Shown in pieces: positions 49,218 through 57,091 of a stretch of 64,000 nt of DNA. The notes beneath the pieces were generated by a model that did no database searches, was not told the DNA's origin, and saw only the letters and a program-made list of their open reading frames with translations. Made by a program: the position numbers and the translations under genes. The stretch comes from Oscillibacter faecalis_A (GTDB taxonomy: Bacteria; Bacillota; Clostridia; Oscillospirales; Oscillospiraceae): assembly GCF_029218125.1 (NCBI RefSeq), contig NZ_JARFXX010000001.1:1-64000 (forward strand), given 5' to 3'. How positions within the stretch are numbered: position 1 is the stretch's first letter; every line of letters starts with the position of its first letter.

Positions 49218-50272
49218 AAAGCATCCATATCGCCGCCTCCCGGGAATATGACGTGCTCATCGAGACGGGGCTGCTGTCCCAATTAGGGACACTGGCCGCC
49301 CGGCAGCTCCCCGGACGCCGGGCGGCGCTCATCTCCGATGACGCCGTGTTTCCCCTTTACGGCCAGCAGGCTGAGCAATCCTTGCAGGACGCCGGTTTTC
49401 AGACGGAGCACTTCATTTTTCCCCACGGGGAACAGCATAAGACCCTTGCAACCTACGGCCGCGCACTGAATTTTCTCTGTGACCGCCGCTTCACCCGTGA
49501 GGATGTCATCATCGCGCTGGGCGGCGGCGTGGTGGGGGACCTTGCGGGCTTCACCGCCGCCACCTACCAGCGGGGCATCACCTATATTCAGGTACCGACC
49601 ACGCTGCTGTCCATGATGGACTCCTCCGTGGGCGGCAAGACCGCCGTGGACCTTGACCACGGCAAAAATCAGGCCGGCTGCTTTCATCAGCCCGCCATGG
49701 TGCTGTGCGACCCGGCGCTGCTGTCTACACTGCCGGAGCGGGAATACCGCTGCGGCTGCGCCGAGATCATCAAGACCGCCATGCTGTTTGACGCCGGCTT
49801 TTTCCGGGAACTGCGCCAAACGCCTGTCCGGGGCCAGTTAGAGCACGTACTCTCCGTGTGCGTGGCCGCCAAGCGGGACGTGGTGCAAAGCGATGAATTT
49901 GACCGGGGCCAGCGTGCTCTTTTGAACTTCGGACATACGGTGGGCCATGCTGTCGAAGCCTGCCGGGACTTTACCATTTCCCACGGTGAGGGCGTGGCTA
50001 TCGGCATGGCCGTTGTCACCCGGGCGGCGGTGAACCGGGGCATCTGCCCCCCGGAGACCCTGACCGCGCTGCTGGACCTTTTGGAGCAGTACAAGCTGCC
50101 CACAGAGGCCACGGAATCTCTTGCCGACATTCTCCATGCGGCGGAGGCCGACAAAAAGCGGACGGATGATGCCATCCGTCTCATCGTGCCGAAGGCCGTG
50201 GGCTGCTGCCGCGCGGAGACCGTGCCGGCGGCGGAGCTGGCAGACTGGCTGCGGGACGGAGGGCTGAAATGA
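49214..50272 (+). CDS. aroB: 3-dehydroquinate synthase
   Basis: 352 residues. IALGGGVVGDLAGFTAATYQ, VPTTLLSMMDSSVGGKTAVD and LLNFGHTVGHAVE contain the NAD and metal-binding residues. Start is a TTG whose last two bases form part of the tyrA stop (TTGA). Confidence 0.96.
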   Translation: MKSIHIAASREYDVLIETGLLSQLGTLAARQLPGRRAALISDDAVFPLYGQQAEQSLQDAGFQTEHFIFPHGEQHKTLATYGRALNFLCDRRFTREDVIIALGGGVVGDLAGFTAATYQRGITYIQVPTTLLSMMDSSVGGKTAVDLDHGKNQAGCFHQPAMVLCDPALLSTLPEREYRCGCAEIIKTAMLFDAGFFRELRQTPVRGQLEHVLSVCVAAKRDVVQSDEFDRGQRALLNFGHTVGHAVEACRDFTISHGEGVAIGMAVVTRAAVNRGICPPETLTALLDLLEQYKLPTEATESLADILHAAEADKKRTDDAIRLIVPKAVGCCRAETVPAAELADWLRDGGLK

Positions 50273-51525
50273 ACCAAACGCTTTTTCCCGGCCCCCGAAG
50301 CGGAGCCGTTGACATTCCCGCCTCCAAGTCTCAGGCCCACCGGCTGCTGATCTGCGCCGCGCTGGGACAGGCCCCGGTCACCCTTCGCTGCCGGGGCATC
50401 TCCCGGGACATTGCGGCCACCATCGACTGTCTCAATGCGCTGGGTGCCGGCATCCACGCCGAGGGCGAGGTGCTGACTGTTCAACCCATTACCAATACGC
50501 CCAACGGCGTCTGTCACCTGTTCTGTGGGGAAAGCGGCTCTACCCTGCGGTTCCTGCTGCCGGTGGTGGGGCTTTTGGGGGCGGAGGCCGTGTTCCACAT
50601 GGAGGGCCGCCTGCCCCAGCGCCCCCTTCATCCGCTGGACAAGGTACTCACCGCCCACGGCATGACCGTGCGTCAGGAGGGGTCCCTGCTTTTCTGCGGC
50701 GGCAAGCTCCGTCCCGGCGCGTTTTCCCTGCCGGGGGATGTGTCCTCCCAATACATCTCCGGCCTGCTGATGGCGCTGCCGCTGCTGGACGAGGCCAGCA
50801 GCCTCACCGTCACCGGTCAAATGGAATCCGCCGCCTACATTGCCATGACGGAAAGCGTTCTCAATCGCGGCGGCATCGCGCTGCGGCGCAGCGGCAGCGT
50901 CTGGCACATTCCCGGCGGCCAGCGGTGCCGCTTCCCGGCTGATATCCGTGCCGAGGGTGACTGGTCCAACGCCGCATTTTTCCTGTGCATGGGGGCGCTG
51001 TCCCCTGCCGGTATCTCCGTCCGGGGTCTGGACCTTGCCTCGCCCCAGGGGGACCGGGCCGTGCTGGATATTCTCACCGCCATGGGGGCGGAGGTCTCCG
51101 TTTCCGAGGAGGCTGTTACCGTCCGCCGGGGTGCACTGCGGGGCGTAGCCATTGACGCAGGACCTATCCCCGATCTGATTCCCGTTTTGTGCGTGACTGC
51201 CGCCGGAGCGGCGGGCGATACGCAGATTTTCAACGCCAGACGCCTGCGGCTCAAGGAATCCGACCGTCTCCGCACCACGGCGGTGCTGCTGACCGCCTTG
51301 GGCGGTCATGTGGAGGAGCAGCCCAGCGGCCTCCTCGTCCACGGCACCGGCCATCTCACCGGCGGCACGGCGGATGCCTGCGGTGACCACCGCATCGCCA
51401 TGTCCGCCGCTACTGCGGCCTGCCTGTGTACAGAGCCGGTGACGGTCTCCGGCAGCGAATGCGTTGCCAAATCCTACCCCGATTTCTGGAACGATTTTTC
51501 CGCCCTGAAAGGAGGCGCCCTATGA
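50269..51525 (+). CDS. aroA: 3-phosphoshikimate 1-carboxyvinyltransferase (EPSP synthase)
   Basis: 418 residues. IPASKSQAHRLLICAALG, FCGESGSTLRFLLPVVGL, RRLRLKESDRLRTTAVLL and CGDHRIAMSAATAA are the expected motifs. In the glyphosate region, GESGSTLRF has Ser-Gly-Ser where many type I enzymes have Asn-Ala-Gly, so this is more like the less sensitive forms (inference). ATGA overlaps on both sides. Confidence 0.95.
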   Translation: MNQTLFPGPRSGAVDIPASKSQAHRLLICAALGQAPVTLRCRGISRDIAATIDCLNALGAGIHAEGEVLTVQPITNTPNGVCHLFCGESGSTLRFLLPVVGLLGAEAVFHMEGRLPQRPLHPLDKVLTAHGMTVRQEGSLLFCGGKLRPGAFSLPGDVSSQYISGLLMALPLLDEASSLTVTGQMESAAYIAMTESVLNRGGIALRRSGSVWHIPGGQRCRFPADIRAEGDWSNAAFFLCMGALSPAGISVRGLDLASPQGDRAVLDILTAMGAEVSVSEEAVTVRRGALRGVAIDAGPIPDLIPVLCVTAAGAAGDTQIFNARRLRLKESDRLRTTAVLLTALGGHVEEQPSGLLVHGTGHLTGGTADACGDHRIAMSAATAACLCTEPVTVSGSECVAKSYPDFWNDFSALKGGAL

Positions 51526-52577
51526 GCCAATACGGTGAGCATCTGCACCTGACGATTTTCGGCCAGTCCCACGCGCCGGCCATCGGCATGACGCTGGAGG
51601 GCCTGCCTGCCGGAGAGGCCATCGACATGGAGGCCCTTCAGGACTTTTTGAACCGCCGCGCACCGGGTCAAAACGAGTGGTCCACCCCCCGAAAAGAGGC
51701 GGATGTACCGGAATTTCTCTCCGGTCTCGTGGGGAACGTCACCTGCGGTGCGCCCCTGACCGCCATCATCCGCAACACCAACACCCGCTCCGGGGACTAC
51801 GCGGGGCTTTCCGTGGTCCCCCGTCCCGGCCATGCCGACTTCACCGCGGCGGTGAAATACGGCGGCCACGCGGACTTTGCCGGCGGCGGCGCTTTTTCCG
51901 GGCGGCTCACCGCCCCGCTGTGCATTGCGGGTGGCATCTGCCTTCAGCTTCTGCGGCGGCAGGGCATCACCGTTATCAGCCGTATCGCCGCCATCGGCGG
52001 CGTGACAGATACCGCCCCGCTGACCGCCTCCACGGCAGAAAAGCCCTTCCCCGTGGTGGAGGACGCCGCCGGGGAGGCCATTCGCGCCGCCATCGCCGCC
52101 GCCAAGGCGGAGGGCGATTCCGTGGGCGGCATCATTGAGTGCGCCGTGCTGGGCCTGCCCGTGGGACTGGGCGGCCCCCTGTTCGACGGAATGGAGGGAA
52201 AAATTGCCTCCATTATATTCGGAATCCCCGCCGTAAAGGGCATTGAGTTCGGCGCGGGCTTTGCCGCCGCCGCGCTCCGGGGCAGCGAAAATAATGACGC
52301 CTTCACCGTGGAGAACGGTACGGTGAAAACCGTTACAAATCACTGCGGCGGCATTTTGGGAGGCATTACCAACGGAATGCCCCTGACGTTCCGGACAGCG
52401 TTCAAGCCCACGCCCTCTATCGCAAAGGAACAGCAAAGCGTGAACCTGACCTCCCTGACACCGGAAACGCTTCGGGTGCAGGGCCGCCATGACCCCTGCA
52501 TCGTCCCCAGAGCCGTTCCCTGCGTAGAGGCCGCGGCAGCTGTCGCCGTATATGACGCCCTGTTGGGCGAACACTGA
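51522..52577 (+). CDS. aroC: Chorismate synthase
   Basis: 351 residues. FMN-dependent. LHLTIFGQSHAPAIGMTLEG, then ADFTAAVKYGGHADFAGGG, VGGIIECAVLGLPVGLG and GRHDPCIVPRAVPCVE. AAAGGAGG precedes the ATG, which overlaps the aroA stop; the longer upstream frame is inside aroA and rejected. Confidence 0.96.
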   Translation: MSQYGEHLHLTIFGQSHAPAIGMTLEGLPAGEAIDMEALQDFLNRRAPGQNEWSTPRKEADVPEFLSGLVGNVTCGAPLTAIIRNTNTRSGDYAGLSVVPRPGHADFTAAVKYGGHADFAGGGAFSGRLTAPLCIAGGICLQLLRRQGITVISRIAAIGGVTDTAPLTASTAEKPFPVVEDAAGEAIRAAIAAAKAEGDSVGGIIECAVLGLPVGLGGPLFDGMEGKIASIIFGIPAVKGIEFGAGFAAAALRGSENNDAFTVENGTVKTVTNHCGGILGGITNGMPLTFRTAFKPTPSIAKEQQSVNLTSLTPETLRVQGRHDPCIVPRAVPCVEAAAAVAVYDALLGEH

Positions 52578-52594
52578 TTTTGGAGGAAATTCCC

Positions 52595-53734
52595 ATGGAA
52601 CTTGGTGACTATCGCGCACAGATCGACGAGATCGACCACAAGTTAGTAGAGCTGTTCGCCAAACGGATGGACGTTGCCGCTGGTATCGCAGCCTATAAAA
52701 AGGAGCACGGCCTGCCGGTGCTGGACCCAGTCCGGGAACGGGAGAAGCTGCAAAAAACCGTCCAATCCGCCCCCGAGGCGCTGCGGGACTATACCGCCTC
52801 GCTGTATTCGCTGCTCTTTGAGCTCAGCCGCTGCTACCAGAACCGGCTCCTCGGCGGCGATACGGCGTTGACACGCGAAATTCAAACCGCTATGGACGAA
52901 ACGCCCAAGCTGTTCCCCACGCAGGCGTCCGTTGCCTGTCAGGGCGTGGCCGGTGCCTATTCTCAGCTTGCGTGCGATAAGCTCTTTAAGCTGCCGAACA
53001 TCATGTACTTTGCCTCGTTCGAGGCGGTGTTCGCCGCCATTGAAAAGGGCCTGTGCCGCTACGGCGTACTGCCGCTGGAAAACAGCACCGCCGGCAGCGT
53101 CAACGCCATTTACGATCTGATGATGAAGCACGATTTCCGCATTGTCCGTAGCGTGCGGCTGAAGGTGGACCACAATCTGCTGGTCAAGCCCGGCACCCGG
53201 CGGGAGGACATTACGGAAATTTACTCCCATCAGCAGGCATTGACCCAGTGCCAGCGCTATTTGCAGGGTTTCCCCGGCGTGAAGCTCATCCCCTGCGAAA
53301 ATACCGCCGTGGCCGCCCGAAAAGTCGCCGAGGGTGACGGTCACATCGCGGCGCTGTCCTCCCGCTCCTGCATGAAGCTCTACGGGCTGGAATGTCTTGA
53401 AGCCTCCGTGCAGGATCAGGGCAACAATTTTACCCGCTTCATCTGCATTTCCAAAAAGCTGGAAATTTATCCCGGCGCGGACCGCACCAGCCTTATGGCG
53501 GTGCTGCCCCACGAGCCGGGCTCCCTCTGCCGGGTGCTCTCCCGGTTCTACGCGCTGGGGCTGAACCTCAACAAGCTGGAAAGTCGGCCCATGCCGGACC
53601 GCAACTTTGAGTTCATGTTCTATTTCGATTTGGAGACCTCCGTGTACTCTCCGGAGTTTTTGCAGCTCATGGGTGAGCTGCCGGGGCTTTGTGAGGAGTT
53701 CTCCTATCTCGGCAGCTACAGCGAGGTGGTGTGA
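52595..53734 (+). CDS. pheA: Bifunctional chorismate mutase / prephenate dehydratase
   Basis: 379 residues. N-terminal AroQ-type chorismate mutase (IDEIDHKLVELFAKRMDVAA, ELSRCYQNRLLGG), prephenate dehydratase (QGVAGAYSQLACDKL, YGVLPLENSTAGSVNAIYDL, NFTRFICISK), then ACT domain for Phe feedback (PGSLCRVLSRFYALGLNLNK, LESRP). GGAGG precedes the ATG; a 17-nt gap from aroC. Confidence 0.96.
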   Translation: MELGDYRAQIDEIDHKLVELFAKRMDVAAGIAAYKKEHGLPVLDPVREREKLQKTVQSAPEALRDYTASLYSLLFELSRCYQNRLLGGDTALTREIQTAMDETPKLFPTQASVACQGVAGAYSQLACDKLFKLPNIMYFASFEAVFAAIEKGLCRYGVLPLENSTAGSVNAIYDLMMKHDFRIVRSVRLKVDHNLLVKPGTRREDITEIYSHQQALTQCQRYLQGFPGVKLIPCENTAVAARKVAEGDGHIAALSSRSCMKLYGLECLEASVQDQGNNFTRFICISKKLEIYPGADRTSLMAVLPHEPGSLCRVLSRFYALGLNLNKLESRPMPDRNFEFMFYFDLETSVYSPEFLQLMGELPGLCEEFSYLGSYSEVV

Positions 53735-54954
53735 TGCTGCACTGCGGACTGCTGGGGGAAACGCTGGGCCACAGCTACTCCCCCATGATTCATCACGCGC
53801 TGGCAGACTATGACTACCGGCTCTTTGAGGTCCCCAAGCCGGAGCTGGACGCCTTTTTGAAAACCGGGGCGTGGGACGGTCTCAACGTCACCATCCCCTA
53901 TAAAAAGGCGGTGGTGCCCTACTGTGATGCCTTGTCCGAGGCGGCGGCGCGGCTGCAAAGCGTCAACACCCTTGTCCGCCGGGCGGACGGAACGCTGTAC
54001 GGTGACAACACCGACCTCTTTGGCTTTTTGTACATGGTCCGCCGCAGCGGCATCGACCCCGCCGGGACAAAGGCGCTGGTGCTGGGCAGCGGCGGCGCCT
54101 CTGTCACGGTGAAGGTCGCGCTGGAGCAGTTGGGCGCCTCCGTTACGGTCATCTCCCGCAGTGGGCCGGACAATTACGATAATCTGGATCGCCACGCCGA
54201 CGCGCAGATCATCGCCAACACCACGCCGCTGGGGATGTACCCCCGCAACGGCACGGCGGCGGTGGACCTGACCCGTTTTCCCCGCTGTGAGGGCGTGCTG
54301 GACATCGTGTATAATCCCGGGCTGACCGCCCTGCTCCTACAGGCGGAGCAGTTGGGAATCCCCCACGCGGGGGGGCTTTCCATGCTGGTGGCACAGGCAA
54401 AGCGCTCCAGCGAGCAGTTCACCGGCATTCCCATTGACGATTCTGCGCTGGAGCGGGTGGAGCATCTGGTCAGCGGACATCTGCGGAATATCATCCTCAT
54501 CGGAATGCCCGGCAGCGGCAAGTCCACCGTGGCGGCGGCTCTTGGCGCAGAGCTGGGCCGGGAGGTGCTGGAGACCGACGATCTCATCGCGCAAAGGACT
54601 GGAATGTCCATTCCGGACATCTTTGCCCGGTACGGCGAGGCCCGTTTCCGGGAGCTGGAGACCGAGGTGCTGGCGGACTGCGGCAAGCGCTCCGGCATCA
54701 TCCTCTCCACCGGCGGCGGCTGTGTCACGCGGCCGGAAAACTATCCTCTGCTCCACCAGAACGGCACCATTTTTTGCCTGACTCGCCCCCTCTCCCTGCT
54801 GCCGACAGAGGGACGGCCCATCTCCCAGTCCACGGACCTTGCGCGGCTCTATGAGCAGAGAAAGCCGCTGTATAAGCAATTCGCCGACGTTATCATTTCC
54901 AATGACGGTCCGCTGGCGGATACCCTGAACACCATCAAGGAGGCGATTTTATGA
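53734..54954 (+). CDS. aroE-aroK: Shikimate dehydrogenase - shikimate kinase fusion
   Basis: 406 residues, two enzymes in one chain. AroE part (about 1-245): GETLGHSYSPMIHHALAD, GLNVTIPYKK, GDNTDLFGF, ANTTPLGMYPRNG. AroK part (about 250-406): Walker A IGMPGSGKSTVAAALG, shikimate site ETDDLIAQRTGMSIPDIFA, GEARFRELE, ILSTGGGCVTR. Joins the reduction of dehydroshikimate with phosphorylation. A TGATG overlaps the pheA stop. The N-terminal AroE half is slightly shorter than the usual 270-280 residues. Confidence 0.96.
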   Translation: MLHCGLLGETLGHSYSPMIHHALADYDYRLFEVPKPELDAFLKTGAWDGLNVTIPYKKAVVPYCDALSEAAARLQSVNTLVRRADGTLYGDNTDLFGFLYMVRRSGIDPAGTKALVLGSGGASVTVKVALEQLGASVTVISRSGPDNYDNLDRHADAQIIANTTPLGMYPRNGTAAVDLTRFPRCEGVLDIVYNPGLTALLLQAEQLGIPHAGGLSMLVAQAKRSSEQFTGIPIDDSALERVEHLVSGHLRNIILIGMPGSGKSTVAAALGAELGREVLETDDLIAQRTGMSIPDIFARYGEARFRELETEVLADCGKRSGIILSTGGGCVTRPENYPLLHQNGTIFCLTRPLSLLPTEGRPISQSTDLARLYEQRKPLYKQFADVIISNDGPLADTLNTIKEAIL

Positions 54955-55391
54955 AGCTGCTGGTCATCAACGGCCCCAATTTGAATCTGCTGGGTCTTCG
55001 GGAACCCGCTATTTACGGCAACCGGAATTATGAGGCGCTGCTCTCCCTCATCCGCTCCGCCTGTGAGGCCGAGGGCATTGACGTTGACTTTTTCCAGTCC
55101 AACCACGAGGGCGCTATCGTAGATGCCATTCAAGCCGCCTACGGCGTGTATGGCGGAATTGTCATCAACCCCGCTGCCTACACCCACACCAGCGTGGCCA
55201 TTTTGGACGCGCTGAAGGCCGTGGCGATTCCGGCGGTGGAGGTCCACATCTCCGATGTGGACAGCCGGGAGCCCTTCCGGCAGGTCTCCTATGCGGGCAT
55301 GGCCTGTATCAAGACCTATAAAGGGCTGGGCTTTGACGGTTACGTAGAGGCCGTAAGGTTCCTCAAGTCCTACCTGACCGCTGAAAAATGA
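54951..55391 (+). CDS. aroQ: 3-dehydroquinate dehydratase, type II
   Basis: 146 residues. NGPNLNLLGLREPAIYGN, FFQSNHEGAIVDAIQAAYG and NPAAYTHTSVAILDAL with catalytic Tyr/His. Last of the aro operon, ATGA overlap with the fusion gene. With it, all steps from DAHP to chorismate and on to prephenate products lie in this operon. Confidence 0.96.
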   Translation: MKLLVINGPNLNLLGLREPAIYGNRNYEALLSLIRSACEAEGIDVDFFQSNHEGAIVDAIQAAYGVYGGIVINPAAYTHTSVAILDALKAVAIPAVEVHISDVDSREPFRQVSYAGMACIKTYKGLGFDGYVEAVRFLKSYLTAEK

Positions 55392-55396
55392 GAAAA

Positions 55397-55429
55397 GGCT
55401 CCCCCGCACGTTTTTCGTGCGGGGGAGCT
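55397..55429 (+). terminator. Terminator of the aro operon (copy 1 of a 33-nt repeat)
   Basis: Stem CTCCCCCGCACG/CGTGCGGGGGAG with a TTTTT loop directly after aroQ. An exact copy occurs at 55592-55624. Confidence 0.8.
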
Positions 55430-55591
55430 CAGCGTGTCGAAAAAGTCTTTTCTCCCCGCTGAACAAGTTTTCAGAACTTCATAAAAGTTCTGAAAACTAA
55501 GGATTTCAATGGCGCAGGACACCCTTCTTGGGTTTCCCGCGCACACCCTTCCTTACCGTTGCGGAGGATTTACCACTTTATCGACAGTCTC
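55430..55591. repeat. Short element with inverted ends between duplicated terminators
   Basis: About 160 nt without a gene. TGTCGAAAAAGT near its left end and the inverse of TGTCGATAAAGT near its right end form an imperfect 12-bp inverted repeat. Inside is a perfect 14-bp hairpin AGTTTTCAGAACTT/AAGTTCTGAAAACT (55466-55498). The whole is flanked by exact 33-nt direct copies. It looks like a MITE-like or REP-like unit (inference). Confidence 0.55.
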
Positions 55592-55624
55592 GGCTCCCCC
55601 GCACGTTTTTCGTGCGGGGGAGCT
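55592..55624 (-). terminator. Terminator of the NSS/tryptophanase operon (copy 2 of the 33-nt repeat)
   Basis: Same hairpin as at 55397-55429, here right behind the stop of the minus-strand transporter. No long T-tract follows on the minus strand, so strength is uncertain. Confidence 0.65.
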
Positions 55625-55650
55625 TCTTGTTTGAAAGGGAAACTGTCAGC

Positions 55651-57054
55651 TCAGCCAATGCCGCCCATGGCAATTCCCAAGACAAAGCACAGCAGGCACA
55701 GCGGCACAAATACATACCGCCCAAAGGGATAGAACCACTTCATCAGAGGCTTGCTGTCGCCCAACTGGGCGGCCTCCAAAGCGGTGTCCTTCTTCATGAC
55801 CCAGAAGAACATGACGCCTGCGGTAAAGGCGCCCAAGGGGCAGAGGTAAATAGACACCATATCCATCCACTGGGAGGTCCATGGCTGAATCATCAGCGCG
55901 ATCAGCACACCCAGCACATGAATCACCGCTGTGGCGGGCAGCCGCTTCAGGTTCAGCTTCTCCTGCAAAAAGGCCACCGGCGTTTCAAACAGGTTGATAA
56001 TGGAGGAAACTCCGGCAAACAGGACCACCAGATAGAAGAAGATGCAGATGACTCTGGAAATACCGGCTCCCAAGCCGTTGAATACCGGCAGCAGGTAGAT
56101 GAACATCAGCCCGGGGCCGCCATTGCCAAGGTCCGCCCCCACCGTTGCCATAGCGGGAATGATGATGAGCATGGCCAGCAGCGCCGCAGAGGTATCAAAC
56201 ACGGCACAGAGCGCGGCGGACTGGCGAATCTTTACGTCCTTTGCAAGATAAGAGCCGTAGATCACCGAGCCGGAGCCGGCCACGGACAGGGAGAAGAAGC
56301 ACTGGCCGAACGCATAGACCCACACCTCTGGATTTAGCAACCCCTTGGGGTTCAGGGTGAAGATATAGCGGTATCCCTCTCCGGTGCCGGGGACAAACAG
56401 CATAAATACCGCCAAAATGATCATCAGAACATACAGCGCGGGAATCATGACCTTACAGGCCCGTTCAATGCCGCCGGAAATGCCGAAGATCATAATGGCA
56501 AAAGAGGCGGCAATGGCAATGATGATCCAGAGATTATTGGCGCCGCCGGTGGCAAAGGTCATTTTGATGGCCTCGCCCAGAGAGGCTGCCTCCGGGGCCA
56601 CCGCGCCGAAGGTGCCGCCGATGACATTCATATCCTGCCCCATGGCCACCAGCTCCCCGGTAAAGGCCATTTTAGTGTAGTAAAACACCCATCCCATGAT
56701 AACGGAGTAGCCGATTCCAAGACACAGGGAGGCAAACACCGGCACACCGCCGATCAGCTCTCCGGCCCGCTTGGATCTGCCGCCGTTCTCCATGGCCTTG
56801 CCGAAGGAGCCCACCGGCCCGAAGCCGGCCCAGCGGCCAAGGGAAAATTCCTCCATCATGCCGGACTGGCTGATAACGAACACAAAGATGAAATAGGGAA
56901 TCAGAAAGGTAAGCCCGCCGTATTTGGACACCAGCATGGGGAAGCGCCAGATGTTGGCCATGCCGACGCAGGAGCCCACTGCCGACATGATAAATCCCCA
57001 CTGAGATCGAAATCCGTCCCGGTTTTCCAGATTTGCTATGTTCTGCTCTGACAT
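55651..57054 (-). CDS. Neurotransmitter:sodium symporter family amino-acid transporter
   Basis: 467 residues, about 12 spans, LeuT-type NSS. N-terminal WGFIMSAVGSCVGMANIWRF is the signature Na+/substrate site. Lies behind a tryptophanase-family gene on the same strand with a 37-nt gap, so it likely imports Trp or another aromatic amino acid for that enzyme. Similar NSS-tryptophanase pairings are known (TnaT). GGAGGGAG precedes the ATG. Confidence 0.93.
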   Translation of the reverse strand: MSEQNIANLENRDGFRSQWGFIMSAVGSCVGMANIWRFPMLVSKYGGLTFLIPYFIFVFVISQSGMMEEFSLGRWAGFGPVGSFGKAMENGGRSKRAGELIGGVPVFASLCLGIGYSVIMGWVFYYTKMAFTGELVAMGQDMNVIGGTFGAVAPEAASLGEAIKMTFATGGANNLWIIIAIAASFAIMIFGISGGIERACKVMIPALYVLMIILAVFMLFVPGTGEGYRYIFTLNPKGLLNPEVWVYAFGQCFFSLSVAGSGSVIYGSYLAKDVKIRQSAALCAVFDTSAALLAMLIIIPAMATVGADLGNGGPGLMFIYLLPVFNGLGAGISRVICIFFYLVVLFAGVSSIINLFETPVAFLQEKLNLKRLPATAVIHVLGVLIALMIQPWTSQWMDMVSIYLCPLGAFTAGVMFFWVMKKDTALEAAQLGDSKPLMKWFYPFGRYVFVPLCLLCFVLGIAMGGIG

Positions 57055-57091
57055 AGACTCCCTCCTTAAAGCACAAGCTCGTTACACGCCG

